Assembly: GCA_012512265.1 (NCBI GenBank)
Contig: JAAZEM010000069.1
Location: 1-64,000, forward strand
DNA from: Armatimonadota bacterium
GTDB taxonomy: Bacteria > Armatimonadota > JAAZEB01
Reading direction: 5' to 3'
Length of the DNA: 64,000 nt
Part shown: positions 18,008-27,630 of the stretch, piece by piece
How the letters are laid out: every line of letters begins with the position of its first letter
Numbering within the stretch: the first letter of the stretch is position 1
The notes under the pieces: generated by a model
What the model was told of the DNA's origin: nothing
The model's input: only the letters and a program-made list of their open reading frames with translations
The model's database searches: none
Made by a program: the position numbers and the translations under genes

Positions 18008-20117
18008 GGCCCGCGATCCCCTGCAACGACTCCCGGTATCGGACCAGAATCTCGCGCGCCTTCTCATACTCCGCGCGCGCGGCCACGGCATCGCCGGAGT
18101 GGCGCAGGTGCTCGGCCATCCAGTAGTGGCCGAAGGCGTAGTTCACATCGACGTGCTCGCCGAGGGGGCGAATCCGGCCATATGGGCTCTGCTCGATCTC
18201 CAGGAGGCGCCGCGCGGCGCGCAGCGTCTCTTCCGGGCGCGTCCGCTCGAAGAGCGATCCGAGCTGCCGCCAGGCGGGCGGGCTGTTTGGGTCCCACTCC
18301 AGGGCGCGCCGGAAGGCGGCCACCGCGCGCTCCGTCTCCCCCGCGCGCATCGCCAGAAGGCCCAGGTGGTAGGCGTTGAGCGCCATCGTCGGCGCAAGCT
18401 GCACCGCGCGATCCAGGTGGTGTAGCCCCGCGGCGATCTGCTCCCGGTCGCCTGAAACGATCCCGAGGACTCCCAGCAGCCGGCCCAGCTCGCGGTGCGT
18501 CTCGGGCGAGTAGGGGGCGACCCGGAGCGCGCCGGTGAACGCTTCCACCGCGGCGAGCGGCGCGCTGCTCTTCAGGAGCATCGCCTGCTGGTGGCGCCAG
18601 CTTGCGAGAGTCAGCGCGCCCGCGGGCAGGAGCAGCACCACAAGGAGCCCCAGAGCCACCCGCTCGACCTGGGTTCGCACGCGCGCCGGGCGCGCCGCGC
18701 CCGCGGCGGCCATGCCGGCGCCCATCACCGCCCACAGGACCCATCCGGTCGCCGCAATCGACCAGCCGAAATCGACTGCCGCGTAAGCCGTCGACGCGGC
18801 CACGCCACCGAGCGCCGCAGCGAGGAGCGCGGCACGAAGCGCCTCTCTGGCGCCCTCCTCTTCCGCGATGCCCTCCGGCTTGCGGGCTCGTATCCCCCGG
18901 AGTGCCATGATAAACCATAGAACGAGCAGGAGCAACAGCCCGGCAATACCCAGGATGCCCGTCTCCGCGGCGGTCTGGGCGAAGTGGTTGTGTGCCGTCT
19001 GGGCCCAGCTCGTCTCCGAGTAGCGCGTCATGATCGCCGGGAAGGTGCCGGCGCCGCTGCCAGCGAGCGGGTGCGCGAGAAAGCACCGCCATGCCGCGGC
19101 CCACGTCGTGAGCCGGAACTGCATCGAGAACGCCTCGGAGCCCGTGAACGCGGCGATGGCCCGATAGCGGAGCGTCGGCACCGCGAGAACCGTGAGCGCG
19201 CCAGCCAGAACGAACCCGGCGGCAATCAGCCCGGCCTGAACGGGCGTCACCGAGCGCCGGATGGCGAGGAAGGCGAGCAGGAAGACGAGGAAGCCCAGGC
19301 CAACGGCGAGGAAGCCGAGGCGCGAGCCGGTGAATGCACTGGCCGCCAGCGCCATGCCGAGCGCCACCACCGGGATCGGCCAGGTGGCGCGCAGCGAGTC
19401 CTGTCGCGACCGCAGCGCCAGCGCCGCGCCGGCCATCAGCGGCATCGTCAGCGCCAGGTGGGCAATCAACGTGCTCGGGTGCGAGAACCCGCCGAAGACG
19501 CGCCAGGCGGCCTGGCCATCGCGCAGCGCCGCGAGATACTCCTGGACGCCGCGCCCGCCTGCCCATGCTGCGCCCGCGATCAACGCGGCCCACAGCGCGA
19601 TGAGCGGAGCATCGAGGCGCGTCACCTGCCAGCCCTCAGCGGGGGCTGCCGCCGGCTTTTCCCGGCGTTGCTGGCGCCCGCGCCGCTTCTGCTCGCGCCC
19701 CACCTGCGCTGTGCTCGCGCCCTCCGGGGCGGATTCCGCGGCGTGGAGCGCCTCGTGGACCATCTCCAGGGCGAGGGCGAAGGCAATCGCACACGTGAGG
19801 ACGCGCAACGCTTCCAGGACGCTGGCGTGGCGGTTGACGGAAGGAAACACGGAGAAGAACGTCGCCGCGAGAAGGAGGAGGATCGGCCCATCGACGGGCG
19901 TGGCGAGGCGCTCCGGCTCGCCGGCCAGGCGCCGCGCCAGCAGGCGCAACGCGCCCGCGGCGAGCAGCGTGCACGCTAGCAGCCCCGCCGCAGGAGTCCA
20001 GGCGCCCCAGTGCGGGTCGAGCGTTCCGGCCACCACCGGCGCGCCTGCGAGCGCGGCAAGGAAGAGGAGCCGGGATGCCCGCGTGAGGAGCGCGGGCAGG
20101 GCGGACGGCCTGCTCAT
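17919..20117 (-). CDS. O-antigen ligase/polymerase (Wzy-like) membrane protein with C-terminal TPR region
   Basis: MSRPSALPALLTRASRLLFLAALAGAPVVAG..., many TM helices, GSGAGTFPAIMTRYSETSWAQTAHNHFAQTAAETGILG, then TPR-like repeats. ATG 20117 preferred (4-bp overlap with upstream GT). Confidence 0.9.
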   Translation of the reverse strand: MSRPSALPALLTRASRLLFLAALAGAPVVAGTLDPHWGAWTPAAGLLACTLLAAGALRLLARRLAGEPERLATPVDGPILLLLAATFFSVFPSVNRHASVLEALRVLTCAIAFALALEMVHEALHAAESAPEGASTAQVGREQKRRGRQQRREKPAAAPAEGWQVTRLDAPLIALWAALIAGAAWAGGRGVQEYLAALRDGQAAWRVFGGFSHPSTLIAHLALTMPLMAGAALALRSRQDSLRATWPIPVVALGMALAASAFTGSRLGFLAVGLGFLVFLLAFLAIRRSVTPVQAGLIAAGFVLAGALTVLAVPTLRYRAIAAFTGSEAFSMQFRLTTWAAAWRCFLAHPLAGSGAGTFPAIMTRYSETSWAQTAHNHFAQTAAETGILGIAGLLLLLVLWFIMALRGIRARKPEGIAEEEGAREALRAALLAAALGGVAASTAYAAVDFGWSIAATGWVLWAVMGAGMAAAGAARPARVRTQVERVALGLLVVLLLPAGALTLASWRHQQAMLLKSSAPLAAVEAFTGALRVAPYSPETHRELGRLLGVLGIVSGDREQIAAGLHHLDRAVQLAPTMALNAYHLGLLAMRAGETERAVAAFRRALEWDPNSPPAWRQLGSLFERTRPEETLRAARRLLEIEQSPYGRIRPLGEHVDVNYAFGHYWMAEHLRHSGDAVAARAEYEKAREILVRYRESLQGIAGLTPEGTAAREPDPEIQALEAAVSRALATR

Positions 20118-21034
20118 CGCCCGAGCCTCCCACGGGCGCGGTCGAGCAGGTTCTTGGCGAGCAGCAGGCCCGCGCGCGCGACGATGCCGGCCGGCGCCAG
20201 CAGGCGCATCGGCCAGGACGACCGCGGGGCATAGTGCTTCCGCCAAAAGCGGTACATGCTCCGGTGGAACTGCACGAGCATGCGGATTTGTGCCTGGTCG
20301 CTGCTGTGCGCGCGCGCGTGCGTGATGCACGCCCCGGGGAAGAAGGTGACGCGCCAGCCGGCCTCACCGGCCCGATAGCAGTAATCGACATCCTCGCTAT
20401 ACATGAAGAACTGCTCGTCGAGGAGGCCGATCTGGTCGATCACCTCGCGGCGGATCATCATCGCCGCGCCCGAGAGCCAGTCGACATCGCGCTCCGAGCG
20501 GTGGTCCCAATCGCTCAGCAGGTAGTCGCGCGTGTAGCGGTTGTTTGGGAAGAGCCGGCCCAGAAAGGTGTTGCGGAAGGCGCCCGCCAGGGGCGTCGGG
20601 AAGCGGCGTGCCGAGTACTGCACGCTGCCGTCGGGATTGAGGACGAGCGGGCCGCAGATCCCCACGTCGGGGTGGGCATCCATGAACTGCGTGAGCTCGC
20701 GCAGGGCGCCCGGATGCACCTGCGTATCCGGGTTCAGGAGGAAGACGTAGCGGCTGTGCGAGGCTTTGAGCACCTGATTGTTGGCAGCGGCAAAGCCCCG
20801 GTTCTCGCGATTGCGCACCACCACCGCCTGCGGGAACTGCTCCGCAACCATGTCGGCGCTGCCATCCGCGGAGGCGTTATCGACCACCACGGGGAGAAAC
20901 GTGGGCGGTGGGGTGTTCCCCTCGTAGATTGAGCGCAGGCAGAGCGCCAGGTCATCGCGCGTATTCCAGTTGATGATCGCGATGACCACATCCACGCGTG
21001 TATCGGGCGGTTCTGGCGTTCGGTGTGCGCTCAA
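20114..21034 (-). CDS. Glycosyltransferase family 2
   Basis: VDVVIAIINWNTRDDLALCLRSIYEG...VVVDNASADGSADMVAEQFP...YVFLLNPDTQVHPGAL. Confidence 0.95.
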   Translation of the reverse strand: MSAHRTPEPPDTRVDVVIAIINWNTRDDLALCLRSIYEGNTPPPTFLPVVVDNASADGSADMVAEQFPQAVVVRNRENRGFAAANNQVLKASHSRYVFLLNPDTQVHPGALRELTQFMDAHPDVGICGPLVLNPDGSVQYSARRFPTPLAGAFRNTFLGRLFPNNRYTRDYLLSDWDHRSERDVDWLSGAAMMIRREVIDQIGLLDEQFFMYSEDVDYCYRAGEAGWRVTFFPGACITHARAHSSDQAQIRMLVQFHRSMYRFWRKHYAPRSSWPMRLLAPAGIVARAGLLLAKNLLDRARGRLGR

Positions 21035-21966
21035 GGACTGGCCCTCTCCTTCTTTCTTTCCACCGCTTCGCGGGCAGGCGGCGCCGCGGGCGACTTGCCG
21101 AGCGCCGCGCGCGCGTCAAAGACGAGGATGCGCGCTGCCGTGCCGGCGTGAATCGCCGCGAGCGCGAGCAGATATCCCAGGACGCCCGCGCGGCCCCGAT
21201 AGTGCTTGCGATAGAAGTGCGTCAGGCCCCGCTCTGTCTCGCGGAACATCGCCCGACGCACCTGCGACGTGCTCGCCCCGCCATGATGCACGATCTCTGC
21301 GCGCGGCGTGAAGTAGATCGACCAGCCGGCGGCCCAGGCCCGGTAGCACCAATCGGCATCGTTGCCGAAGATCGGGAACTCCTCGTCCATCGGCCCCACG
21401 GCTTCCAGGGCTTCGCGCCGGATCAGAAGGCAGGAGGCCATCGGTTGATCGACCCTGCGCTCGTCATCGTGGTTCCAATAGCGCATCCGGTAGGCGCCCA
21501 GGCAGCGGCAACGCGGGAAGAGCCGGGCCAAACCGGAGAGCTCCGCGAGAAGCGCCCACGGGGCAGGGAAGCCGCGCACCGAGCGCTGCACCGTGCCATC
21601 CGGATCGACCAGGCGGGGGGCGACCGCAGCCGCGTCGGGATGAGCCGCCAGCGTCTCCATCAGCACGCGAAGCGCTCCAGGGGGCACCTCGGTATCCGGG
21701 TTCAACAGGAGGATGCTCTCGCCTCGGGCGGCTGCGAAACCCTGGTTGGTCGCCGCCGCGTAACCGAGGTTGCTCTCGTTCGCGATCAGGGTGACCCGGG
21801 GGAACTCCTGACGGGTCATCTCCGCGCTGCCGTCCGCCGAGGCGTTGTCGATCACGAGGATCTCGTGCTCAATCCCTGCCAGATCGCCCGCCGCTTCCAG
21901 CGAGCGGAGGCAGGCGCGCAGCAGCGAGCGCGTATTCCAGTTCACAATCACGATGGAGAGGTTCAC
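21031..21966 (-). CDS. Glycosyltransferase family 2
   Basis: MNLSIVIVNWNTRSLLRACLRSLEAA...ILVIDNASADGSAEMTRQEFP...ILLLNPDTEVPPGALR. Confidence 0.95.
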   Translation of the reverse strand: MNLSIVIVNWNTRSLLRACLRSLEAAGDLAGIEHEILVIDNASADGSAEMTRQEFPRVTLIANESNLGYAAATNQGFAAARGESILLLNPDTEVPPGALRVLMETLAAHPDAAAVAPRLVDPDGTVQRSVRGFPAPWALLAELSGLARLFPRCRCLGAYRMRYWNHDDERRVDQPMASCLLIRREALEAVGPMDEEFPIFGNDADWCYRAWAAGWSIYFTPRAEIVHHGGASTSQVRRAMFRETERGLTHFYRKHYRGRAGVLGYLLALAAIHAGTAARILVFDARAALGKSPAAPPAREAVERKKERASP

Positions 21967-22655
21967 AGTCCCCCTAGAACGAAGGAGAGCAGACTGCGCA
22001 GATCCTTGACGACCAGATCCGGGTTCTCGGAGGCAAAGTAGTCATCCGGACGGCCCGGGGTCAGCACGCCGATGGTGCGCATGCCAGCGGCACGGCCCGC
22101 TTGGATATCCATCAGGTGGTCGCCCACCATCACGGCGACCTCCGGGGTGGCGCCCAGGCATTCCAGGGCGGCCAGCAGGTGGGCCGGATCCGGTTTGTAG
22201 CGGACCACGTCGTCGCGCGTCAGGATGACCGGGCAGGCGAGACCCGTCCGCGCGAGGACGGCTTCGGTGGCGCGCCGGCAGTTTCGGGTGACGATGGCCA
22301 CGCCCACGCCCTTCGCGCTCAGCGTCTCCAGTACCTCCGCGGCGAACGGCGCCGCCCCCGCCCCTTCGAGACCGAGCATCTCCGCCTCGACCATCGCGTC
22401 TTCGGCGCGCGCGATAAGCTCCTGCGAGGCGGCTTCCCCATCGCGCGCGCGCACGAACTCGGCCGCCCGCGTTGCCATGGTGAGGATATCCAGGCCCTTC
22501 ACCACTTCGGCGGGAACGCCGGCCGCGGCGATCACCTCTTGAACCGCGGCACGCATGGCGACGAAATCGATATGGGTGAGCACCAGGGTGCCATCCAGAT
22601 CGAACAGAACCGCGCTGACGCGGCCGCTGGGGCGAGCTGTTGCTTCCGTGTTCAC
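21963..22655 (-). CDS. HAD-superfamily hydrolase (phosphoglycolate phosphatase-like)
   Basis: SAVLFDLDGTLVLTHIDF...VAIVTRNCRRATEAVL...YKPDPAHLLAALECLGATPEVAVMVGDHLMDIQAGRAAGM. Confidence 0.93.
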   Translation of the reverse strand: MNTEATARPSGRVSAVLFDLDGTLVLTHIDFVAMRAAVQEVIAAAGVPAEVVKGLDILTMATRAAEFVRARDGEAASQELIARAEDAMVEAEMLGLEGAGAAPFAAEVLETLSAKGVGVAIVTRNCRRATEAVLARTGLACPVILTRDDVVRYKPDPAHLLAALECLGATPEVAVMVGDHLMDIQAGRAAGMRTIGVLTPGRPDDYFASENPDLVVKDLRSLLSFVLGGL

Positions 22656-22661
22656 AGCCCT

Positions 22662-22690
22662 ATTATAAGGAACGGGGGAGGGAACGTCAA
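22662..22690 (-). promoter_or_regulatory. Sigma70-like promoter TTGACG - 17 bp - TATAAT immediately before the HAD/GT/ligase operon
   Basis: Reverse strand TTGACGTTCCCTCCCCCGTTCCTTATAAT; -10 edge is 7 nt from the GTG start codon at 22655. Confidence 0.75.
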
Positions 22691-22699
22691 CTTAGCCGC

Positions 22700-23332
22700 T
22701 CAGATTCCGAGCATGGCGGCGGCTTCACGCCAGGTGCGCTCCAGGGTGCTTTGGGGATACCAGCCTGCGCTAGAATGACGCGACTCGATAAAGAGCAAGA
22801 AGGAAAGGCGCTTCACCGGGTCGATGGCGGTCCGTGCCACGATGCGGTCCCAATCCACCTGGTCGTGCCAGCGATCCAGGATCATCTCCGCGTCCCACCA
22901 ATCCGCTCGGTTCTCATGCTGCGCCAGGATCTTCTGGCCGATCAGCTCCTCGGGAGCGGCGACGAGAAACGTCTCCGTGCCGATGGCAATCGGCCGGGCG
23001 TGATCCAGCCACTCCTGAGTGATTGGGACGATCCCACGGTGCGTGGTGCTGCCGAAGATCAGATCGACCATGATGCCATCGCACTGCGCCTGATAGAGCC
23101 AGCGTGGATCGGATCGACGGATGAAGAAGCGTGCGGTTTCCAGCGCCGTGATCGCACGTTCGGCATCCGCGGGCAGGATCAAGAAATCGATATCCTTTGT
23201 CGGCCGGCGGTGCGCATAGCAGGCCACGCCGTATCCGCCTGCGACCATATAGGGAATCCCGGCGTGCTCGATGGCGTTTCGTGCACAGACGTAAACCTCC
23301 ATCTCCTTCGCTGCTACCTCGAACGCCGGCAT
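22700..23332 (-). CDS. Nucleotidyltransferase-fold protein (AbiEii/MNT-like)
   Basis: MPAFEVAAKEMEVYVCARNAIEHAGIPYMVAGGYGVACYAHRRPTKDIDFLILPADAE...LVAAPEELIGQKILAQHENRADWWDAEMI: GG...DIDF nucleotidyltransferase pattern. Confidence 0.75.
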   Translation of the reverse strand: MPAFEVAAKEMEVYVCARNAIEHAGIPYMVAGGYGVACYAHRRPTKDIDFLILPADAERAITALETARFFIRRSDPRWLYQAQCDGIMVDLIFGSTTHRGIVPITQEWLDHARPIAIGTETFLVAAPEELIGQKILAQHENRADWWDAEMILDRWHDQVDWDRIVARTAIDPVKRLSFLLFIESRHSSAGWYPQSTLERTWREAAAMLGI

Positions 23333-23470
23333 GGCGCAGCTCCTCTCGGCGAGGGCCGTTGCAGTGCCCCTCAGGCCCTGGTAGAGGGAGTCTGCCCCAT
23401 GCCGAACGAGGCCAAACGTGATCACAAGGCAATTGGCGCATGCTGTCGAATGGAGTGGATGAGGGAGAAG

Positions 23471-23923
23471 ATGGCGGTTATTGAGCAGGTGATTTGTGTT
23501 GAGGCGCCAGTCGAAAAGGTCTTCGACTACATTGGCCGGCCGGAGAACAACAAGGAGTGGATCCCGGATGTTGTGGAGAGCGAAAAGCTGACGGAGGGTC
23601 CGAACCGGCCTGGCTCTCGCTTCCGTTTCGTGACGCGCGCGCCGTTTGGCCTGCGCGTTTCGGCGGAGGCGGAGATCACGGCGATGGATCCCCCCCGGAT
23701 GCTGGAGTTCCAAAGCACCTCCGGCGTGGAGCACCGGGGACGCTGGGAGCTGGAGAGCGAGGGTCAGATAACTCGCGTGCGTTTCCGACTCGAGTATCGG
23801 CTCAGCGGCCTGGGTTCCGTGGTCATGCGGGCCGCGGGGCTGAATCAGTTCCTCTCACAGCATGTGCAGGGGAGCATCGATGGCCTGCGGCGCGCCCTGG
23901 AGAATGGCAAAGTCCGGCCGTAA
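23471..23923 (+). CDS. SRPBCC / polyketide cyclase-like family protein
   Basis: MAVIEQVICVEAPVEKVFDYIGRPENNKEWIPDVVESEKLTEGPNRPGSRFRF..., typical START-like pattern. Confidence 0.85.
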   Translation: MAVIEQVICVEAPVEKVFDYIGRPENNKEWIPDVVESEKLTEGPNRPGSRFRFVTRAPFGLRVSAEAEITAMDPPRMLEFQSTSGVEHRGRWELESEGQITRVRFRLEYRLSGLGSVVMRAAGLNQFLSQHVQGSIDGLRRALENGKVRP

Positions 23924-23929
23924 CCCGGG

Positions 23930-25069
23930 TCAGTAGGGAGAGGGCGCTTCGCAGATGCAGTTGCGCCCGCTCGCCTTCGCGTCGTACAGCGCGCGGTCTG
24001 CGCGTTCCACCCACCGGGTGGTGGTGTCGCCCGATTGCACCTCGGCGATCCCGATGGACGCGGTGATGGCGATGGTGTGCGCTTCATAGGCGACGCGCAG
24101 GCCGCGGATCGAATCGAGAATGCGCTCTGCCGAGACGACGCCCCGTTTGAGCGACGTGTTCCAGAGGATGACGGCGAACTCTTCGCCGCCAAAGCGAGCG
24201 ACGAAGTCGTTCTTGACGCGGCACGTCCGAGTCAGGCAATCGGCGACGCTCCGCAGCACCTCATCCCCGGCCACGTGGCCATAAGTGTCGTTCACCTGCT
24301 TGAAGTGATCCAGGTCGATCATCAGCAGGCAGGCGGATTGGCCGAAGACGCGATGCATGGTGAGCGCCTGCGCCAAGCGGTCGTCGAACGCCCGGCGGTT
24401 GTAGAGGCCCGTGAGAGGATCGAGGGCGCTTTCCTGGCGAGCCACTTCCAGCTGCTCGCCCAGCTCTCTCAGGCGAGAGTGAAGGCCCTGCATCTGTTCA
24501 CGCTGCTGTAGCCTGCGCTCGAGAGCGATCCGCCCGATGGCGGAGACCGCGGAGATCACGGCGCGCCGGATGCTCTCTGCTGAATCGCTTTCGGCCGCTC
24601 TCTTCAGTTGCTCCAACTCCGCCTGCACGAGTTGGTCGGCCTCCTCATCCTGAGCGACGGTGGCATCGAGCACCTGGATGAGAGTCCATAGCGACTGCCG
24701 CAGATCCACGGAGGAGCGGTTGATGTAGCGGCACTCCTCGCGGCGATGGGCGACGAAGAACTGACATACTCCGCGCCAATCGCGCTGGTGGATGGGCAGC
24801 CCCTGCTTTGCGGCCTCCTCCCCTGGCTTTGGCCCCCCCGAGAGGAGGTGCCGAGCCCACTGCTCGCAGCGGATATGCAGCTGGCGGGCCGTCATCTCAT
24901 CGGTGTCGAAGCCATTGCGCCCATACTCCAAGAGGAGAACGCCAAGCGTATCCAGTGCGGCGTTGAGGCCCTCGGAGAGGGCTTCAGAAGGCGCGTCCGA
25001 TGACACCGCTGGCGATGCCTCTTCTGCTGGCGCCGAGCTCTCTCTCTTGCGGTTCCACCACCCCATCAT
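23930..25069 (-). CDS. Diguanylate cyclase (GGDEF domain)
   Basis: DPLTGLYNRRAFDDRLAQAL...LMIDLDHFKQVNDTYGHVAGDEVLR...ARFGGEEFAVIL. Confidence 0.94.
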   Translation of the reverse strand: MMGWWNRKRESSAPAEEASPAVSSDAPSEALSEGLNAALDTLGVLLLEYGRNGFDTDEMTARQLHIRCEQWARHLLSGGPKPGEEAAKQGLPIHQRDWRGVCQFFVAHRREECRYINRSSVDLRQSLWTLIQVLDATVAQDEEADQLVQAELEQLKRAAESDSAESIRRAVISAVSAIGRIALERRLQQREQMQGLHSRLRELGEQLEVARQESALDPLTGLYNRRAFDDRLAQALTMHRVFGQSACLLMIDLDHFKQVNDTYGHVAGDEVLRSVADCLTRTCRVKNDFVARFGGEEFAVILWNTSLKRGVVSAERILDSIRGLRVAYEAHTIAITASIGIAEVQSGDTTTRWVERADRALYDAKASGRNCICEAPSPY

Positions 25070-25149
25070 GTCGGGCCTTTCCAAAGATAACTATACCAGA
25101 TTCCGGCCCGTAGGGCAACCGGATGCCTGCCTGCCACGGGCTTCACTGG

Positions 25150-26745
25150 TTACTCCTGCGTCGTGACCGGCATCCGGTGGAGCACGACCTCGGGGTTCTT
25201 CTCGGTCATATAGCGCACGGACCAGTCATCCGGGGCCAGGAGCACGGGCCGCGCCTCGCAATCTTCGACGCGCATGCAGCCCGGCACGAGGCGCATCCCC
25301 TGGATCGCCGCGGCGTCGCCTTCCAGCCAGAGCGCGTGCTGGTGCGGCAGCGGGTGCAGCGTGACGTTCACGGAGTACTCGTTCTCCAGGCGGTTGACCA
25401 GCACCTCAAACTGCAGCGGGCCCACCGCGGCGAGGATCGGCTGGCGCATCACGTCGCCGACCGGATAGAAGATCTGCACCAGGCCCTCCTCGTGGAGCTG
25501 ATCCAGGCCCTTCTGAAACGCTTTGCGCTGGCCAACCTCTGGCAGCGACAGGGTGGCAAAGTGCTCCGGCGGGAAGCGAGGGATCTCGCGGAACTCCACG
25601 CGCTCGCCAGTGCATAGTGTGTCGCCAATGGAGAAGATGCCGGGGTTGATCAGGCCCACGACGTCGCCGGGGTAGGCCTCATCGAGCGACTCGCGCTCTT
25701 GGGCGAACAGCTTCAGCGTGCGCGTGAGCCGGATCTTCTTGCCGGTGCGCACGTGCGTCACCACCATATCGCGCTCGAAACGCCCCGAGCAGATGCGCAC
25801 AAAGGCGAGACGGTCGCGATGGCGGCGGTCCATGTTCGCCTGGAGCTTGAAGACAAACCCGGAGAAGTGCGGGTGATCCGGCGGCACCACGCGGTCGTTC
25901 GAGACCCGGGGGGCCGGTCCGACGGCCATCTCCAGGAACGCATCGAGGAAGAGCTGCACGCCGAAATTGGTGAGCGCGCTCGCGAAGAAGACGGGGGTCA
26001 GCTCGCCGCGCTGCACGCGCTCGCGGTCGAAGCGGTCGCCCGCGGCCTCAATCAGCTCCACCTCGTCGCGCAACTGTTGAAGCGGCTGGGGGCCTAGCAG
26101 GCTCTCCAGCGTCGGATCCTGGAGATCGGCCACCTGCACTGGGGCAGGATGGCTGCCGTGGTGAGTGCGCTCGAAAAGGTGCACCTTGCGCTCGCGCAGA
26201 TCGTAGACGCCCACAAAGACGCCGTTCGCGCGGATCGGCCAGTTGAGTGGCACGGTGGCGATACCGAGCACGTCTTCGATCTCGCCCAGCAAATCGAGCG
26301 GCTCCTTGCCCGGGCGGTCCATCTTGTTGATCACGGTGAAGACCGGCACGCGCCGGCGCTGGCACACCTCGAACAGCTTGCGCGTCTGCGACTCGACGCC
26401 GTTGGCGCTGTCGATCACCATCACCGCGTTATCCACGGCGGTGAGCACGCGATAGGTATCCTCGCTGAAATCCTGGTGGCCGGGCGTATCGAGCAGGTTG
26501 ATGTGATAATCGCCGTAATCGAACTGAAGCACCGTCGAGGAGATGGAGATGCCGCGCTCCTGCTCCATCTCCATCCAGTCGGACGCGGTATGCCGCTGAC
26601 CCTTTCGCGCTTTGACGGACCCAGCCAGGCGCACCGCGCCGGCGTAGAGCAACACCTTCTCCGTCAGCGTGGTCTTCCCCGCGTCCGGGTGCGATATGAT
26701 GGCGAAGGTCCTCCGCCGCTGGATCTCCTTCAACAGTTGATTCAT
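25150..26745 (-). CDS. prfC: Peptide chain release factor 3
   Basis: MNQLLKEIQRRRTFAIISHPDAGKTTLTEKVLLYAGAVRLAGSVKARKGQRHTASDWMEMEQERGISISSTVLQFDY...LLDTPGHQDFSEDTYR; ATG 26745 preferred. Confidence 0.96.
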   Translation of the reverse strand: MNQLLKEIQRRRTFAIISHPDAGKTTLTEKVLLYAGAVRLAGSVKARKGQRHTASDWMEMEQERGISISSTVLQFDYGDYHINLLDTPGHQDFSEDTYRVLTAVDNAVMVIDSANGVESQTRKLFEVCQRRRVPVFTVINKMDRPGKEPLDLLGEIEDVLGIATVPLNWPIRANGVFVGVYDLRERKVHLFERTHHGSHPAPVQVADLQDPTLESLLGPQPLQQLRDEVELIEAAGDRFDRERVQRGELTPVFFASALTNFGVQLFLDAFLEMAVGPAPRVSNDRVVPPDHPHFSGFVFKLQANMDRRHRDRLAFVRICSGRFERDMVVTHVRTGKKIRLTRTLKLFAQERESLDEAYPGDVVGLINPGIFSIGDTLCTGERVEFREIPRFPPEHFATLSLPEVGQRKAFQKGLDQLHEEGLVQIFYPVGDVMRQPILAAVGPLQFEVLVNRLENEYSVNVTLHPLPHQHALWLEGDAAAIQGMRLVPGCMRVEDCEARPVLLAPDDWSVRYMTEKNPEVVLHRMPVTTQE

Positions 26746-27119
26746 TATGCTCTGTCCGTTTTGCACCAACCCGCCTGGCCCAGCGGCTGGCTGCTGGCCG
26801 TTGCGCATTCTACCCCACGATTCCGCCGCCAATCGCACGCCTGGCCCGGCTGCCGCCCGGCTACGTGGAATCGCACGACCGCAGAGGGCACACTCGGGAG
26901 GGTGCGAATGGAACGGCGCGCCCGGGCACAACCGAAACGCCGGGGCGGCCCTCAATGCCGAAGCCCGCGAGCGGGCGCGATAGGAGCTGAGAGGCCGGGG
27001 TACCCTGCCACGCTGGCGCGCCGCGATGCACGGTGGCCGTGGGGGGCGCTCCAGGTCGCCGCGTGAAGCGGCGGTTTCGTCCAACATCACTGCATGGAGA
27101 AGATTCTAGCAGAATCGCC

Positions 27120-27560
27120 TGGTGATGTAAAGGCCGCGAGCGCCCGATCTGGTACTTCTCGGGGCATGGCATGCACCCGGGCGACCCGACGGTGCTCGGC
27201 GCCGAGGCGGGATTTGTGTTGTGCGGGCCGGCGCCGGGCAGCGTGAAGGTGATCACGAGGTCACAGCCCGCGAACGCGGATCTAAGCGGGGCACGGGCAT
27301 CCATCCACAACGCCTGCCTCACGGCTCTGGCCCGAGCCTGATTGACGTGATACACGCCAAGGGACCGTGCGCCATCGGGTTTGAGAAACCGGTGTCGAAC
27401 AGTCCGGCAACCGAGTGGGCGAAGCGGATGTGGGACAGAGCCACGCGGGAAGGCGTGGAGCTTGGCTAAGCGGCCAATATGGCGAAGGAGGAGTTGACGA
27501 TGGATCCGAAAGGCAATCCCAAGCGGTACGGTGGCATCGAAAGCCTCGTGGTGAAGGGTA
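27120..27560 (+). pseudogene. Possible decayed Gfo/Idh/MocA-type oxidoreductase remnant
   Basis: Frame-broken coding-like fragments, e.g. SLIDVIHAKGPCAIGFEKPVSNSPATEWAKRMWDRATREGVELG, resembling the AGKHV..EKP segment of Gfo/Idh proteins; no intact ORF. Confidence 0.4.
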
Positions 27561-27630
27561 GCTGCAGGCTGTGGGAGTGACGAACGTGCCTGCTCATGTG
27601 CAGATCCAGCCCGCGGAAGGAGAGCCACGA

